Of a DNA stretch of 9,178 bases, positions 1 through 6,482 are shown one piece after another. The DNA lies in contig JACNLR010000033.1 of NCBI GenBank assembly GCA_014381385.1, forward strand, positions 1 to 9,178, written 5' to 3'. The stretch's first letter is position 1; every line of letters begins with the position of its first letter. This stretch comes from Planctomycetota bacterium. Its GTDB lineage: Bacteria; Planctomycetota; Phycisphaerae; Phycisphaerales; SM1A02. Position numbers and translations under genes: made by a program. A model generated the notes under the pieces. That model was not told the DNA's origin. It saw only the letters and a program-made list of their open reading frames with translations, and made no database searches.

Positions 1-1
1 T

Positions 2-253
2 GATTCCGTGCAACGGTACATAGCGGTAAACACTCCAAGTGGCGAATCAGTAATTGCTAGTAAAGAAACTATCACTATTGGCGCTACGACTGTGGAGTCA
101 AGCGGGTCAAGTGGGACATCGTTTATTCAACTTTGGCCTTGGGCGCTTGCATCAGTACTTGCAGTATTGCTTGCAGAGTGGTGGGTCTATCAACGAAAAA
201 CGGGAGGTGTCCGGCGGTTTCTACACAAGAGGGGAGCAACTTCGTGGATGTAA
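2..253 (+). CDS. C-terminal fragment of a membrane-anchored protein, possibly BatA/VWA-like (5' end outside window)
   Basis: The frame is open from the left edge to a TAA at 251-253, so this is the last 83 residues of a longer protein. A polar, Ser/Gly/Thr-rich stretch is followed by one hydrophobic helix at about fragment residues 44-63 (LWPWALASVLAVLLAEWWVY) and then a basic tail (QRKTGGVRRFLHKR), which predicts a C-terminal membrane anchor with the tail in the cytoplasm. A Trp-rich helix of the LWPW...EWWxY type is, from memory, typical of the last segment of large planctomycete proteins with BatA or von Willebrand factor A-like domains. No catalytic or binding domain is visible here, so that family is an inference. 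Its end overlaps the proposed murD start by 10 bp, which suggests translational coupling. Confidence 0.55.
   Translation, partial: DSVQRYIAVNTPSGESVIASKETITIGATTVESSGSSGTSFIQLWPWALASVLAVLLAEWWVYQRKTGGVRRFLHKRGATSWM
229..236 (+). promoter_or_regulatory. Ribosome binding site supporting the GTG start of murD
   Basis: The purine run GAGGGGAG ends 7 nt before GTG 244. It lies inside the upstream gene. It is the main reason for choosing GTG 244, because the codons upstream of it in frame encode residues unlike any MurD N-terminus. Confidence 0.55.
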
Positions 254-1494
254 ATTTCCAAGGCAAGCGAGTGACGGTGATGGGCCTTGGTCGATTTGGA
301 GGTGGGCTTGGCGTAACCAAATGGTTACTCAAGCAAGGCGCGGAAGTACTTGTGACAGATGTTGCACAAGAGTCTGCACTCTCTTTACAAATTGCTGAGC
401 TTGGAACGCATGCTCGTTTGCAATTCGCTTTAGGTGAGCATCGAGTAGAAGATTTTACAAACACAGACGTCGTTGTTGTTAATCCAGCTGTTCCAACACC
501 GTGGAATAACAAGTTCTTACAAGCAGCATGGGAAGTTGGGGTAATTGTAACTACGGAAATTGAACTAGTAGTCAAACGGTTGGAACGCAAAAATGTGATT
601 GGTGTTACAGGGACTTCTGGAAAATCAACTACGGCTTCGATGATACACGCTGCACTTTGTTCTGCTGGTAAGCGATGCCGCCTTGGCGGGAATATTGGTG
701 GAAGTTTACTTGGCGATCTTTCCACTTTGCAAAAGGATGAACTTGTTGTACTGGAATTGTCCAGTGCCATGTTGTGGTGGCTCGACAGAAACGGCGGTTG
801 GTCACCAAGGATTGCGGTGTTGACAACGGTTGAACCAAACCACATTGATTGGCACGGTTCTTTTGAAGCCTATAAAAAATGTAAGGAATTACTGTTTGTG
901 CATCAAACAGAGGGTGATACAGCCCTTACACAAGACTCCGATTCGTCTTTCGAGGGACTAGCAGTCCTTGGAAAGCACAACGAACGTAACGCTGCAGTTG
1001 CGTTGCTCGCGGTAGTTGCTGCTGGGGCAGAATTAAACCTCGCACGAGTTGGGATTCAACAATTTTGCGGGCTACCACATCGACTTCAATTAGTACACCA
1101 TCGTTGTTACAACGATTCAAAATCAACAACGCCAAGTGCAACGAAGCTCGCTGTTGATAGTTTTGACGACCCGTCAAAAGTGCACTTAATTGTTGGAGGA
1201 TACGACAAGAAAGTGGATTTGCGCGTATTGGCAAATCAATCCAAACGAGTTGCTCGTATGTATGCAATCGGTGCAACGCAAAAAGCAATTGCAGCACTTG
1301 CTACGTCTGACGTGGATTGTTTTGATTCGCTTGAATCTGCAGTAACAACTGCAAAACAAAATATGGAAGATGGCGATGTTTTGTTACTCAGTCCCGGCTG
1401 TGCAAGTTGGGATCAGTTTGAAAACTACGAGCAGCGCGGAAATCTATTTTGTGAACTAGTTAGGGAAGTTTTACCGACCCAACAAGTTCGGTAA
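244..1494 (+). CDS. murD: UDP-N-acetylmuramoyl-L-alanine--D-glutamate ligase
   Basis: MurD adds D-glutamate to UDP-MurNAc-L-Ala using ATP, in the cytoplasmic phase of peptidoglycan synthesis. With the GTG start at 244 the protein has 416 residues, slightly shorter than the usual 430-450. The N-terminal nucleotide-binding fold begins at once (RVTVMGLGRFGGG, about residues 9-21). The ATP-binding P-loop GVTGTSGKST is at 120-129, NHIDWHG at 199-205, and the YKKCKE stretch just after it carries the lysine expected to be carbamylated. The C-terminal domain has PHRLQ, NDSK at 290-293, GGYDKK at 318-323 and SPGCASWDQF at 383-392, all in family order, so the enzyme looks intact. The start overlaps the upstream gene by 10 bp, and the 3' end overlaps pyrD antisense by 35 bp. 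The frame could be extended upstream to a TTG at 133, but that would lie wholly within the preceding gene. Confidence 0.93.
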   Translation: MDVNFQGKRVTVMGLGRFGGGLGVTKWLLKQGAEVLVTDVAQESALSLQIAELGTHARLQFALGEHRVEDFTNTDVVVVNPAVPTPWNNKFLQAAWEVGVIVTTEIELVVKRLERKNVIGVTGTSGKSTTASMIHAALCSAGKRCRLGGNIGGSLLGDLSTLQKDELVVLELSSAMLWWLDRNGGWSPRIAVLTTVEPNHIDWHGSFEAYKKCKELLFVHQTEGDTALTQDSDSSFEGLAVLGKHNERNAAVALLAVVAAGAELNLARVGIQQFCGLPHRLQLVHHRCYNDSKSTTPSATKLAVDSFDDPSKVHLIVGGYDKKVDLRVLANQSKRVARMYAIGATQKAIAALATSDVDCFDSLESAVTTAKQNMEDGDVLLLSPGCASWDQFENYEQRGNLFCELVREVLPTQQVR

Positions 1495-2386
1495 TACTCT
1501 GGCAGCCTTGCCGTTTTACCCAAGAGGTAAGTCCCTGTAATATTTTGAGAGAGAGCGCTGGATTTACGAAAGATGCAGTACCGATTCCAACGGCGGTTGC
1601 ACCTGCGAGAATAAACTCCGCTGCATCTTTCCAGTGCATCGTGCCACCTGTACCAATGATAGGAATGCCAGCATCCTTGGCTACGTCGTTGTAGATGTCG
1701 CTGACAACCCGAAGTGCGACAGGATGGATAACAGCACCGCTAGCGCCACCCACACCTCTTGAAATCGCAGTTGTTTTAGTTTCTACGTCAATAGCAAGTG
1801 CTGGAATTGTGTTAATGAGCGTGAGTGCATCTGCGCCGGATTCTATTGCTGCTTGTGCGTGTGGACGGATGTCACCGGGTGCAACAGAGAGTTTAACAAG
1901 CATGCCACAGCGCGAAAGTGCGGGGCGGATTTCGTTTAGAAGAGAGGTTAATCGTTTTGGGCATCCACCAAACTCAAGACCATCAGAAGTGTTCGGACAT
2001 GAGACATTTATCTCTACGAGGTCGATGCCGTCGACGCTATCCATTGCGCTGGCAACCGACACGTAGGAGTCGATGGAATCACCCGCAACAGAACCGATGA
2101 TGGTCGTGTCTATCGTTGCAGCCATTGGTGCTTGATTCTGTATGAAGGAATCGATTCCCTCGTTGGCAAGTCCTATTGCGTTGAGCATCCCATTTGCTAG
2201 GGTCGCCATCCGAATTGGGGAATTTCCATTTCTAGGTAATTGTGTAATCGATTTGGTTGTAATTGCGCCGATTTTTGAAAGGTCGATTGCATCTCCAATC
2301 TCTCCCATCACTCCTGCGGTGCCTGCAGCTAGTACGACGGGATTACGCAGGGTCACTTGCCCAAGTTTCACTTGCATTTTTACCAT
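1460..2386 (-). CDS. pyrD: Dihydroorotate dehydrogenase, class 1B catalytic subunit
   Basis: PyrD oxidises dihydroorotate to orotate in de novo pyrimidine synthesis using FMN. In class 1B enzymes electrons pass through a PyrK FeS/FAD subunit to NAD. The 308-residue protein (ATG at 2386) has the usual length. Visible signatures are the N-terminal NPVVLAAGTAG, the conserved lysine K45 in TTKSIT, NVSCPNTSDGLEFG with the catalytic base C130, and the FMN-phosphate motif GTGG at 245-248 followed by the AAEFILAGATAVGIGTA helix. The catalytic cysteine and the GLEFG context indicate class 1B rather than the serine-bearing class 2. No pyrK is visible here. An internal ATG at 2377 (MQVKLG) is an alternative start. 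A TTG at 2413 would extend it through the divergent intergenic space and is less likely. The last 35 nt are antisense to the end of murD. Confidence 0.93.
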   Translation of the reverse strand: MVKMQVKLGQVTLRNPVVLAAGTAGVMGEIGDAIDLSKIGAITTKSITQLPRNGNSPIRMATLANGMLNAIGLANEGIDSFIQNQAPMAATIDTTIIGSVAGDSIDSYVSVASAMDSVDGIDLVEINVSCPNTSDGLEFGGCPKRLTSLLNEIRPALSRCGMLVKLSVAPGDIRPHAQAAIESGADALTLINTIPALAIDVETKTTAISRGVGGASGAVIHPVALRVVSDIYNDVAKDAGIPIIGTGGTMHWKDAAEFILAGATAVGIGTASFVNPALSLKILQGLTSWVKRQGCQSITELVGSVKLP

Positions 2387-2409
2387 CAGTTGCCATTGTA
2401 ACTTACAAT
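2380..2409 (+). promoter_or_regulatory. Candidate sigma70-type promoter for the 2416-7333 gene block
   Basis: TTACCA at 2380-2385 matches the -35 consensus at 4 of 6 positions. After an 18-nt spacer, TACAAT at 2404-2409 matches the -10 consensus at 5 of 6. Transcription would then start at or near the A of the ATG at 2416, giving a leaderless or nearly leaderless mRNA. This fits the absence of any Shine-Dalgarno sequence before that ATG. The site lies partly inside the 5' end of the divergent pyrD. It is a prediction from sequence only. Confidence 0.3.
2395..2409. repeat. Perfect inverted repeat between divergent pyrD and the TPR gene
   Basis: ATTGTAA-C-TTACAAT has two 7-bp arms around one central base. 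It takes up half of the 29 bp between the two start codons (2386 minus, 2416 plus). Each half supplies a TACAAT hexamer on its own outgoing strand, so it could be two back-to-back -10 elements, an operator for a dimeric regulator, or both. A 7-bp perfect arm is expected roughly once per 16 kb by chance, so the position matters more than the repeat itself. Confidence 0.6.
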
Positions 2410-2415
2410 ACAAGA

Positions 2416-3012
2416 ATGAACGATGTGCAAGATAAAATCGAACGATTTGAGAATATGGCGATGGCTGATCCTACCAACGATATGGCACATTTCAGTTTGG
2501 GGTCAGCGTATTTGGATGCCAAACGGTTTGCTGAAGCAGCGAAAAGCTTTGAGGCATGTATCGCGCTAAATTCTGAAATGACGAGGGCGATGGAACTCGG
2601 TGGTTCGGCGCTGATGCAACTTGGCAACAAAGAAGAAGCGAATGCAATGCTTATAAAAGGTTACGAGCAAGCGGCTTCAAGGGGTGAGATGCGAGTCAAG
2701 GACGGCATCGCTGCTGTACTCAAAGGCGCGGGATTAGATGTACCAAAAGTAGAAGCGGTAGCAACTTCACAGCCGGGTAAAGCGCTCGAAGGGCCGCCTT
2801 TGCCTGGGGTAACTGGGCAATGGATTTTTGAAAATGTTGATGCTTTGCAGTGGGATGCTTGGATAGGACAGGGGACAAAAGTTATAAATGAATTACGTTT
2901 AGATTTTTCAAAAGGTGAAGATCAAAAAGTATACGAAGGCTATATGGCTGAATTCTTGGCTATACCAAATGAAATTTTAGAACAAGACGTAAAGGCAACA
3001 GACAATGAATAA
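2416..3012 (+). CDS. TPR protein with C-terminal YggX-like (Fe2+-trafficking type) domain
   Basis: This is a 198-residue soluble protein with no signal peptide. Residues about 19-53 (PTNDMAHFSLGSAYLDAKRF...) and 54-91 form two tetratricopeptide-like helical pairs, which suggest a protein-binding role. After a linker containing GPPLPG, residues 134-182 align without gaps, from memory, with the core of E. coli YggX. Shared positions are G134, W146, W149, T154, I157-N158-E159, L162, M177 and F180-L181. YggX is linked to protection of FeS clusters from oxidative damage and to iron handling. The short N-terminal segment of YggX with its single cysteine (CTFLQ) has no counterpart in front of this domain. 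The ATG at 2416 has no ribosome binding site. The stop overlaps the next gene by 8 bp. The TPR call is secure, the YggX-like domain is likely, and iron binding is unproven. Confidence 0.8.
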   Translation: MNDVQDKIERFENMAMADPTNDMAHFSLGSAYLDAKRFAEAAKSFEACIALNSEMTRAMELGGSALMQLGNKEEANAMLIKGYEQAASRGEMRVKDGIAAVLKGAGLDVPKVEAVATSQPGKALEGPPLPGVTGQWIFENVDALQWDAWIGQGTKVINELRLDFSKGEDQKVYEGYMAEFLAIPNEILEQDVKATDNE

Positions 3013-3733
3013 CCAAATCGAAGAACTTACAATTGACGCGAACGGCCCGCAACGAAGTGGGCTAGCAACTGCCGCGCTTATTGCATCGCTCATCATCTGT
3101 TGTCCAGTGACCACGATCATCGGTCCGATACTTGGAATCATTTCCCTTGTTTCTATGCGAGGGAAACCACATGTTTCAGGTAAGGGGTTCGCTTGGACAG
3201 CGATTATTGTCGGCGTCATCGCAACAGTTATTTGGGCTTTCGCAGGAATGTTCATCGGAAAAATGGCGGTGCAGTTTATTGAAAAAAGCGGTGAAGTCAC
3301 TACCTTGACGATTCAAGCAGGGTACGACGGTGACTACGAAACTTTCCGCGATGGACTCGCTCGAAATGCAGCGGAAGTTAGCGATGAAGAAATAAAAACA
3401 TTTATAGACGAGCTTAAAACTCGGTATGGTAAATTTGATTCTGCATCCTTAAACATGGAGGGTGATGCTGGAGCTCAGGGAGCAAGCGGACCAAATACAG
3501 CTGCCACACCGATACGGTTCCTGTTTGAGTCGACCGATGTAATTGGGGAGGTGGTCTTTGAGGTTATTCCTGGGGAGGATTTCGAGATAAACTTGTACAT
3601 TCATTCATTCAAAATCATTGATGCAAAAGATGGGAATATTTTATTCCCCAAGGGATCGCCTAGTGTTTCAACGGAGCAAACGAGCGACGTATCTGCAACC
3701 ACAGACGCACCTGAAACCACCGATACCCCGTAA
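3005..3733 (+). CDS. DUF4190-like two-helix membrane protein, copy A
   Basis: The 242-residue protein has a short acidic N-terminus, then hydrophobic segments at about residues 19-50 and 61-84. They are separated by SMRGKPHVSGKGFAW, which resembles the small loop with a G-(K/R)-G-x-A pattern of DUF4190 proteins. The remainder (about 85-242) is a polar domain placed on one side of the membrane. It ends in a low-complexity Ser/Thr/Asp/Pro tail (after GSP, about residues 219-242) that may be flexible. No catalytic motif is visible and the function is unknown. ATG 3005 overlaps the stop of the TPR gene in ATGAATAA. The next gene, 9 bp downstream, encodes a diverged protein of the same architecture. 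The context places both beside Mla lipid-transport genes, which suggests an envelope role by association only. Confidence 0.75.
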   Translation: MNNQIEELTIDANGPQRSGLATAALIASLIICCPVTTIIGPILGIISLVSMRGKPHVSGKGFAWTAIIVGVIATVIWAFAGMFIGKMAVQFIEKSGEVTTLTIQAGYDGDYETFRDGLARNAAEVSDEEIKTFIDELKTRYGKFDSASLNMEGDAGAQGASGPNTAATPIRFLFESTDVIGEVVFEVIPGEDFEINLYIHSFKIIDAKDGNILFPKGSPSVSTEQTSDVSATTDAPETTDTP

Positions 3734-3742
3734 TTAGCAAAG

Positions 3743-4396
3743 ATGCAGAAAAAGAAAATAAATCCATGGTCAATTGTTGCTGTCCTCAGTGCAATTGGAC
3801 TTTGCCCACTTTTTACAATCGCTGCAGTTTTATTTGGCATTCGTGCCCTCGTTGACATTAAGGCCAAAGGCGATACACGTGGTGTGCGATTAGCATGGTT
3901 TGCAATTTTGTTTGGATCGTTGTTGACGGGTCTCTACGGTGGGGGCATGCTGTGGTGGAATATAAATGTCCGCGATAGAATTGAACAAGGTCCAATACAA
4001 GCAATTCTGCAGGGGCAAAGTGGGGACATTTCTTCGTTTGAATCGATGTTCACGAAAAGTACATCGAGTATCGACAGCGCTACATTCTTAGCGGCTTTGC
4101 ACAAAAACTTCGGAACGCTTATAAGCGGCGCTCAAGACCAAACTGCAGGTGAAATCGCGGTTGATAGTGACAAATTGTTTCTAGGAATGGTTCCAGTTGA
4201 GGCGGAGTTGGAATACATATTGCAATTCTCAAAGCAAGACGATGTACACCTAAGGGCCAAGTTTGAGCTCTTTACCCAAGTCGATGGTGGAAATACATTT
4301 ACAAATCGCTTTGTTTGGATACAAATTGAGGATAAAGAGAAGGGAAATCTCGTGTATCCTGCAAGCGAGGTAGATACCAAGCATCATGAAAAATGA
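3743..4396 (+). CDS. DUF4190-like two-helix membrane protein, copy B
   Basis: The 217-residue protein has hydrophobic segments at about residues 9-38 and 47-71, joined by the basic loop DIKAKGDTRGVRLAW, which fits the DUF4190 pattern. The C-terminal domain (about 80-217) resembles copy A in layout. Both have a GD-x3-F stretch after the second helix (GDISSFESMF here, GDYETFRDGL in A), an acidic/helical section ending in a G-(T/K)-(L/F) turn, and a final beta-rich part ending in KGNLVYPAS, compared with DGNILFPKGS in A. This supports descent from a common ancestor with strong divergence. It lacks the Ser/Thr-rich tail of copy A. There is no clear ribosome binding site before ATG 3743. The stop overlaps the mlaF start by 11 bp, so translation of the two is probably coupled. 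Function is unknown. Confidence 0.72.
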   Translation: MQKKKINPWSIVAVLSAIGLCPLFTIAAVLFGIRALVDIKAKGDTRGVRLAWFAILFGSLLTGLYGGGMLWWNINVRDRIEQGPIQAILQGQSGDISSFESMFTKSTSSIDSATFLAALHKNFGTLISGAQDQTAGEIAVDSDKLFLGMVPVEAELEYILQFSKQDDVHLRAKFELFTQVDGGNTFTNRFVWIQIEDKEKGNLVYPASEVDTKHHEK

Positions 4397-5273
4397 GCCA
4401 ATCATCAAAGTTCGCGATGTTGTTTGCCGTTTCGGCAACCAAACAGTGCTAGATGGTGTGAACCTTGATGTTACCGAGGGTGAAATTCTAGTCATCATGG
4501 GGACTTCAGGTTCGGGTAAATCTACGCTTCTTCGCCATATGGTTGGAACCTTTATTCCAGATGAAGGAACGGTTGAAGTTTTTGGTGAGGATCTTGCAAA
4601 ACTTGACGACAAAGGAATGAATAAAATCCGTAGGCAGTTTGGAATCCTTTTTCAATCTGGTGCACTTTTTAATTCGATGAGTGTTGCGGATAACGTTGCT
4701 TTATCATTACGAGAACATACCGATCTTGACCCAGACATTATCGAGTTTATTGTGAAAATTAAACTAGAGCAGGTAGGTTTACGTGAATCAGCAGATAAAT
4801 TCCCAGCGCAAATCTCTGGGGGTATGAAAAAGAGAGCAGGTCTTGCGCGGGCGCTCGCCCTTGACCCTAAACTGCTCTATTACGATGAGCCCTCAGCAGG
4901 TCTTGACCCAGTTACGAGTGCAACTATCGACAGGTTGATTATCGACCTTGCAAAAAAAGCAGGTGCAACGAGTGTTGTTGTTACACATGAGATGGAGTCA
5001 GCCTTTGTTATCGCTGATCGTATGGCTATGCTCGATAAAGGCAAAATGCTCATGGTAGATACGCGTGAAGTTTTTGAAGAACTTCGGGACTGGCCTCAAG
5101 AAAAAATTAACAAGCTAGACGAACGTCAACAACTGATTCGTCAATTCTTACGTGGTGATGCAGAGGGGCCATTGACACGTAGAAAAGAAGATTCAAGTTA
5201 CGCAGAAGATTTATTGGGAATTGGAGCACCTCGACTCAGTCGAGGTCCATCAATACATTCCTCTAAGGAGTAA
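4386..5273 (+). CDS. mlaF: ABC transporter ATP-binding protein, MlaF type
   Basis: This is the 295-residue cytoplasmic ATPase of an MCE/Mla phospholipid transporter, which moves lipids between inner and outer membranes. All ABC motifs are present: Walker A GTSGSGKST at 39-47, Q-loop Q90 in FQSGALFNSMSV, signature ISGGM at 143-147 followed by KKRAGLARA, Walker B LLYYDEP with D167 and E168, D-loop AGLDP, and H-loop H201 in VVVTHEM. The SGALF-(N/D)-S stretch and the SGGM (rather than SGGQ) signature are typical of the MlaF branch. After the fold, the QQLIRQFLRGDAEGPL segment matches the family C-terminus, and about 35 further residues form a polar tail. ATG 4386 overlaps the preceding gene, and mlaD follows after 6 bp. 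The membrane permease MlaE is not encoded next to it. Confidence 0.92.
   Translation: MKNEPIIKVRDVVCRFGNQTVLDGVNLDVTEGEILVIMGTSGSGKSTLLRHMVGTFIPDEGTVEVFGEDLAKLDDKGMNKIRRQFGILFQSGALFNSMSVADNVALSLREHTDLDPDIIEFIVKIKLEQVGLRESADKFPAQISGGMKKRAGLARALALDPKLLYYDEPSAGLDPVTSATIDRLIIDLAKKAGATSVVVTHEMESAFVIADRMAMLDKGKMLMVDTREVFEELRDWPQEKINKLDERQQLIRQFLRGDAEGPLTRRKEDSSYAEDLLGIGAPRLSRGPSIHSSKE
5228..5246. repeat. Perfect 19-bp palindrome at the end of mlaF, upstream of mlaD
   Basis: ACCTCGACT-C-AGTCGAGGT has two 9-bp arms around one central C. In RNA it can form an 8-bp stem with a 3-nt loop, ending 18 nt before the mlaD Shine-Dalgarno sequence. No T-run follows, so it is not an intrinsic terminator. It falls in the poorly conserved tail of MlaF (PRLSRG). 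It could stabilise or mark a processing point in the mRNA, or bind a protein. Confidence 0.6.
5265..5270 (+). promoter_or_regulatory. Strong ribosome binding site of mlaD
   Basis: AAGGAG overlaps the last codons of mlaF and lies 9 nt before ATG 5280. It decides the start: the in-frame TTG at 5274 would be only 3 nt away, too close. It is the clearest Shine-Dalgarno sequence in the six-gene block. Confidence 0.75.
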
Positions 5274-5279
5274 TTGCAA

Positions 5280-6482
5280 ATGTCACAAGTTCGAGATAGA
5301 AGACAAAACAACGTTAGAGCAGGAGTATTCGTTACAAGTTCCTTGATTCTGGCGATCCTTGTCTTCAGCGTTTTGACGAATGCATGGACTCGCATTTTCA
5401 GTACAACATCGTCGTATCACGCGGTGTTTTCAGTGCAAGAGGGTGTTGGCGCCCTTGCTCCAGGATCGAGAGTAACACTTGGCGGAGTTCTTGTTGGCTC
5501 AGTCGAAACAGTTACTCCACGAGTAGAGAGCGGTGCCCCAACCACAAAGATTGATGTTGTTTTTGCGATGAATAACGAATTTGATTTGTATGATAATGCA
5601 ACGGTTCATGCTCGAGCAGGGCTTCTGGGTTCAACAGCATGGCTAGGGATTTCAGATGTAGGCAGCGGAATAAAAGCAACTTCGAGCACGGAGTTAACGG
5701 GAACTACAGAGACAATGGTTGGGCAGTTGCTCGGAAAAGATGCTGCGATTAATATCACAAAATCACTCGACTCACTTCGGAAACTGAGCGAAGCGTTAAC
5801 AAACGATGGGGGTGCGTTGAATTTATTACTCGGCAGCAGAGAAGCGGATGGTATTAGGGATGCAGTTACTGCTGCAAAAGAATCTTTGACATCGATGCAG
5901 TCCGTCATGCAAACAACGGAATCCGCTTGGCCAGAATGGGAAACAGCAATCACAACAATCCTTAACGAAAGCAAGACTATTCCAAAACAGCTTCGTGATT
6001 TGTTTACAAGTATTCAAGATGTTGTGCAAGATTTACGCGCAAATGTGCTGCCCTCCGTTGAAAACTCTATGGACTCCTTTGAGAAAGCGATGGCTTCCCT
6101 CGAATCAATAAGTGCAACCTACCAAGAAAAATCTCCTGTCTGGGCTTCTGAGATTTCTAGCACAATTGGAAACGTAAATCAAATTTCGTTAAGAGCAAAA
6201 GCAGCCATTGATGAGATTTCCGCAAGTCCTTGGAAACTGCTGTATCGGCCGACAAATCGAGAAATTGCGTACGAGCAGTTAAACGCAGCATCGTGGCAAT
6301 TGCAATCAGCGTTAGCAGATTTGCGTATCTCCGCGCAAGCATTAGAAATTGCTTCACAATCGAAGGATGCTCCACAAGAAGCATCTGCGTTAGCATCATC
6401 CCTTTCGAAAAGCGCTGCTTCTTTCGAGAAAGCACGCGAAATGATTGAAAATAGAATGAATCTCGACTTCCCGAACCGTTGA
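5280..6482 (+). CDS. mlaD: MCE/MlaD-family lipid-transport protein with long helical C-terminus
   Basis: MlaD-type proteins are anchored in the inner membrane and carry phospholipids across the periplasm with the MlaE/MlaF ABC transporter. This 400-residue protein has a short basic N-terminus, one membrane helix at about residues 14-36, and an MCE domain at about 45-125. The domain includes the hallmark PGSRVTLGGVLVGSV (61-75) and a later GLLGSTAWLGI strand. The remaining 270 or so residues are mainly helical, with heptad-like stretches (for example around SLRKLSEAL and ENSMDSFEKAMASLESI). It is therefore about twice the length of E. coli MlaD (183 residues) and resembles MCE proteins whose C-terminal helices extend into a tube or needle. 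It follows mlaF by 6 bp and its stop overlaps the next start (TGATG). Assignment to the MCE family is firm, but orthology to MlaD itself is less so. Confidence 0.88.
   Translation: MSQVRDRRQNNVRAGVFVTSSLILAILVFSVLTNAWTRIFSTTSSYHAVFSVQEGVGALAPGSRVTLGGVLVGSVETVTPRVESGAPTTKIDVVFAMNNEFDLYDNATVHARAGLLGSTAWLGISDVGSGIKATSSTELTGTTETMVGQLLGKDAAINITKSLDSLRKLSEALTNDGGALNLLLGSREADGIRDAVTAAKESLTSMQSVMQTTESAWPEWETAITTILNESKTIPKQLRDLFTSIQDVVQDLRANVLPSVENSMDSFEKAMASLESISATYQEKSPVWASEISSTIGNVNQISLRAKAAIDEISASPWKLLYRPTNREIAYEQLNAASWQLQSALADLRISAQALEIASQSKDAPQEASALASSLSKSAASFEKAREMIENRMNLDFPNR

Noticed and set aside
123..845. Long antisense open frame (about 240 codons) on the minus strand opposite murD
   Set aside because: Murein ligase motifs are intact on the plus strand. 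The antisense product is rich in Ser, Thr and Pro without domain-like pattern and has no ribosome binding site or context.
2021..2035. GTCGA-TGCCG-TCGAC hairpin inside pyrD
   Set aside because: A 5-bp stem within a conserved coding region is expected often by chance and has no regulatory context.
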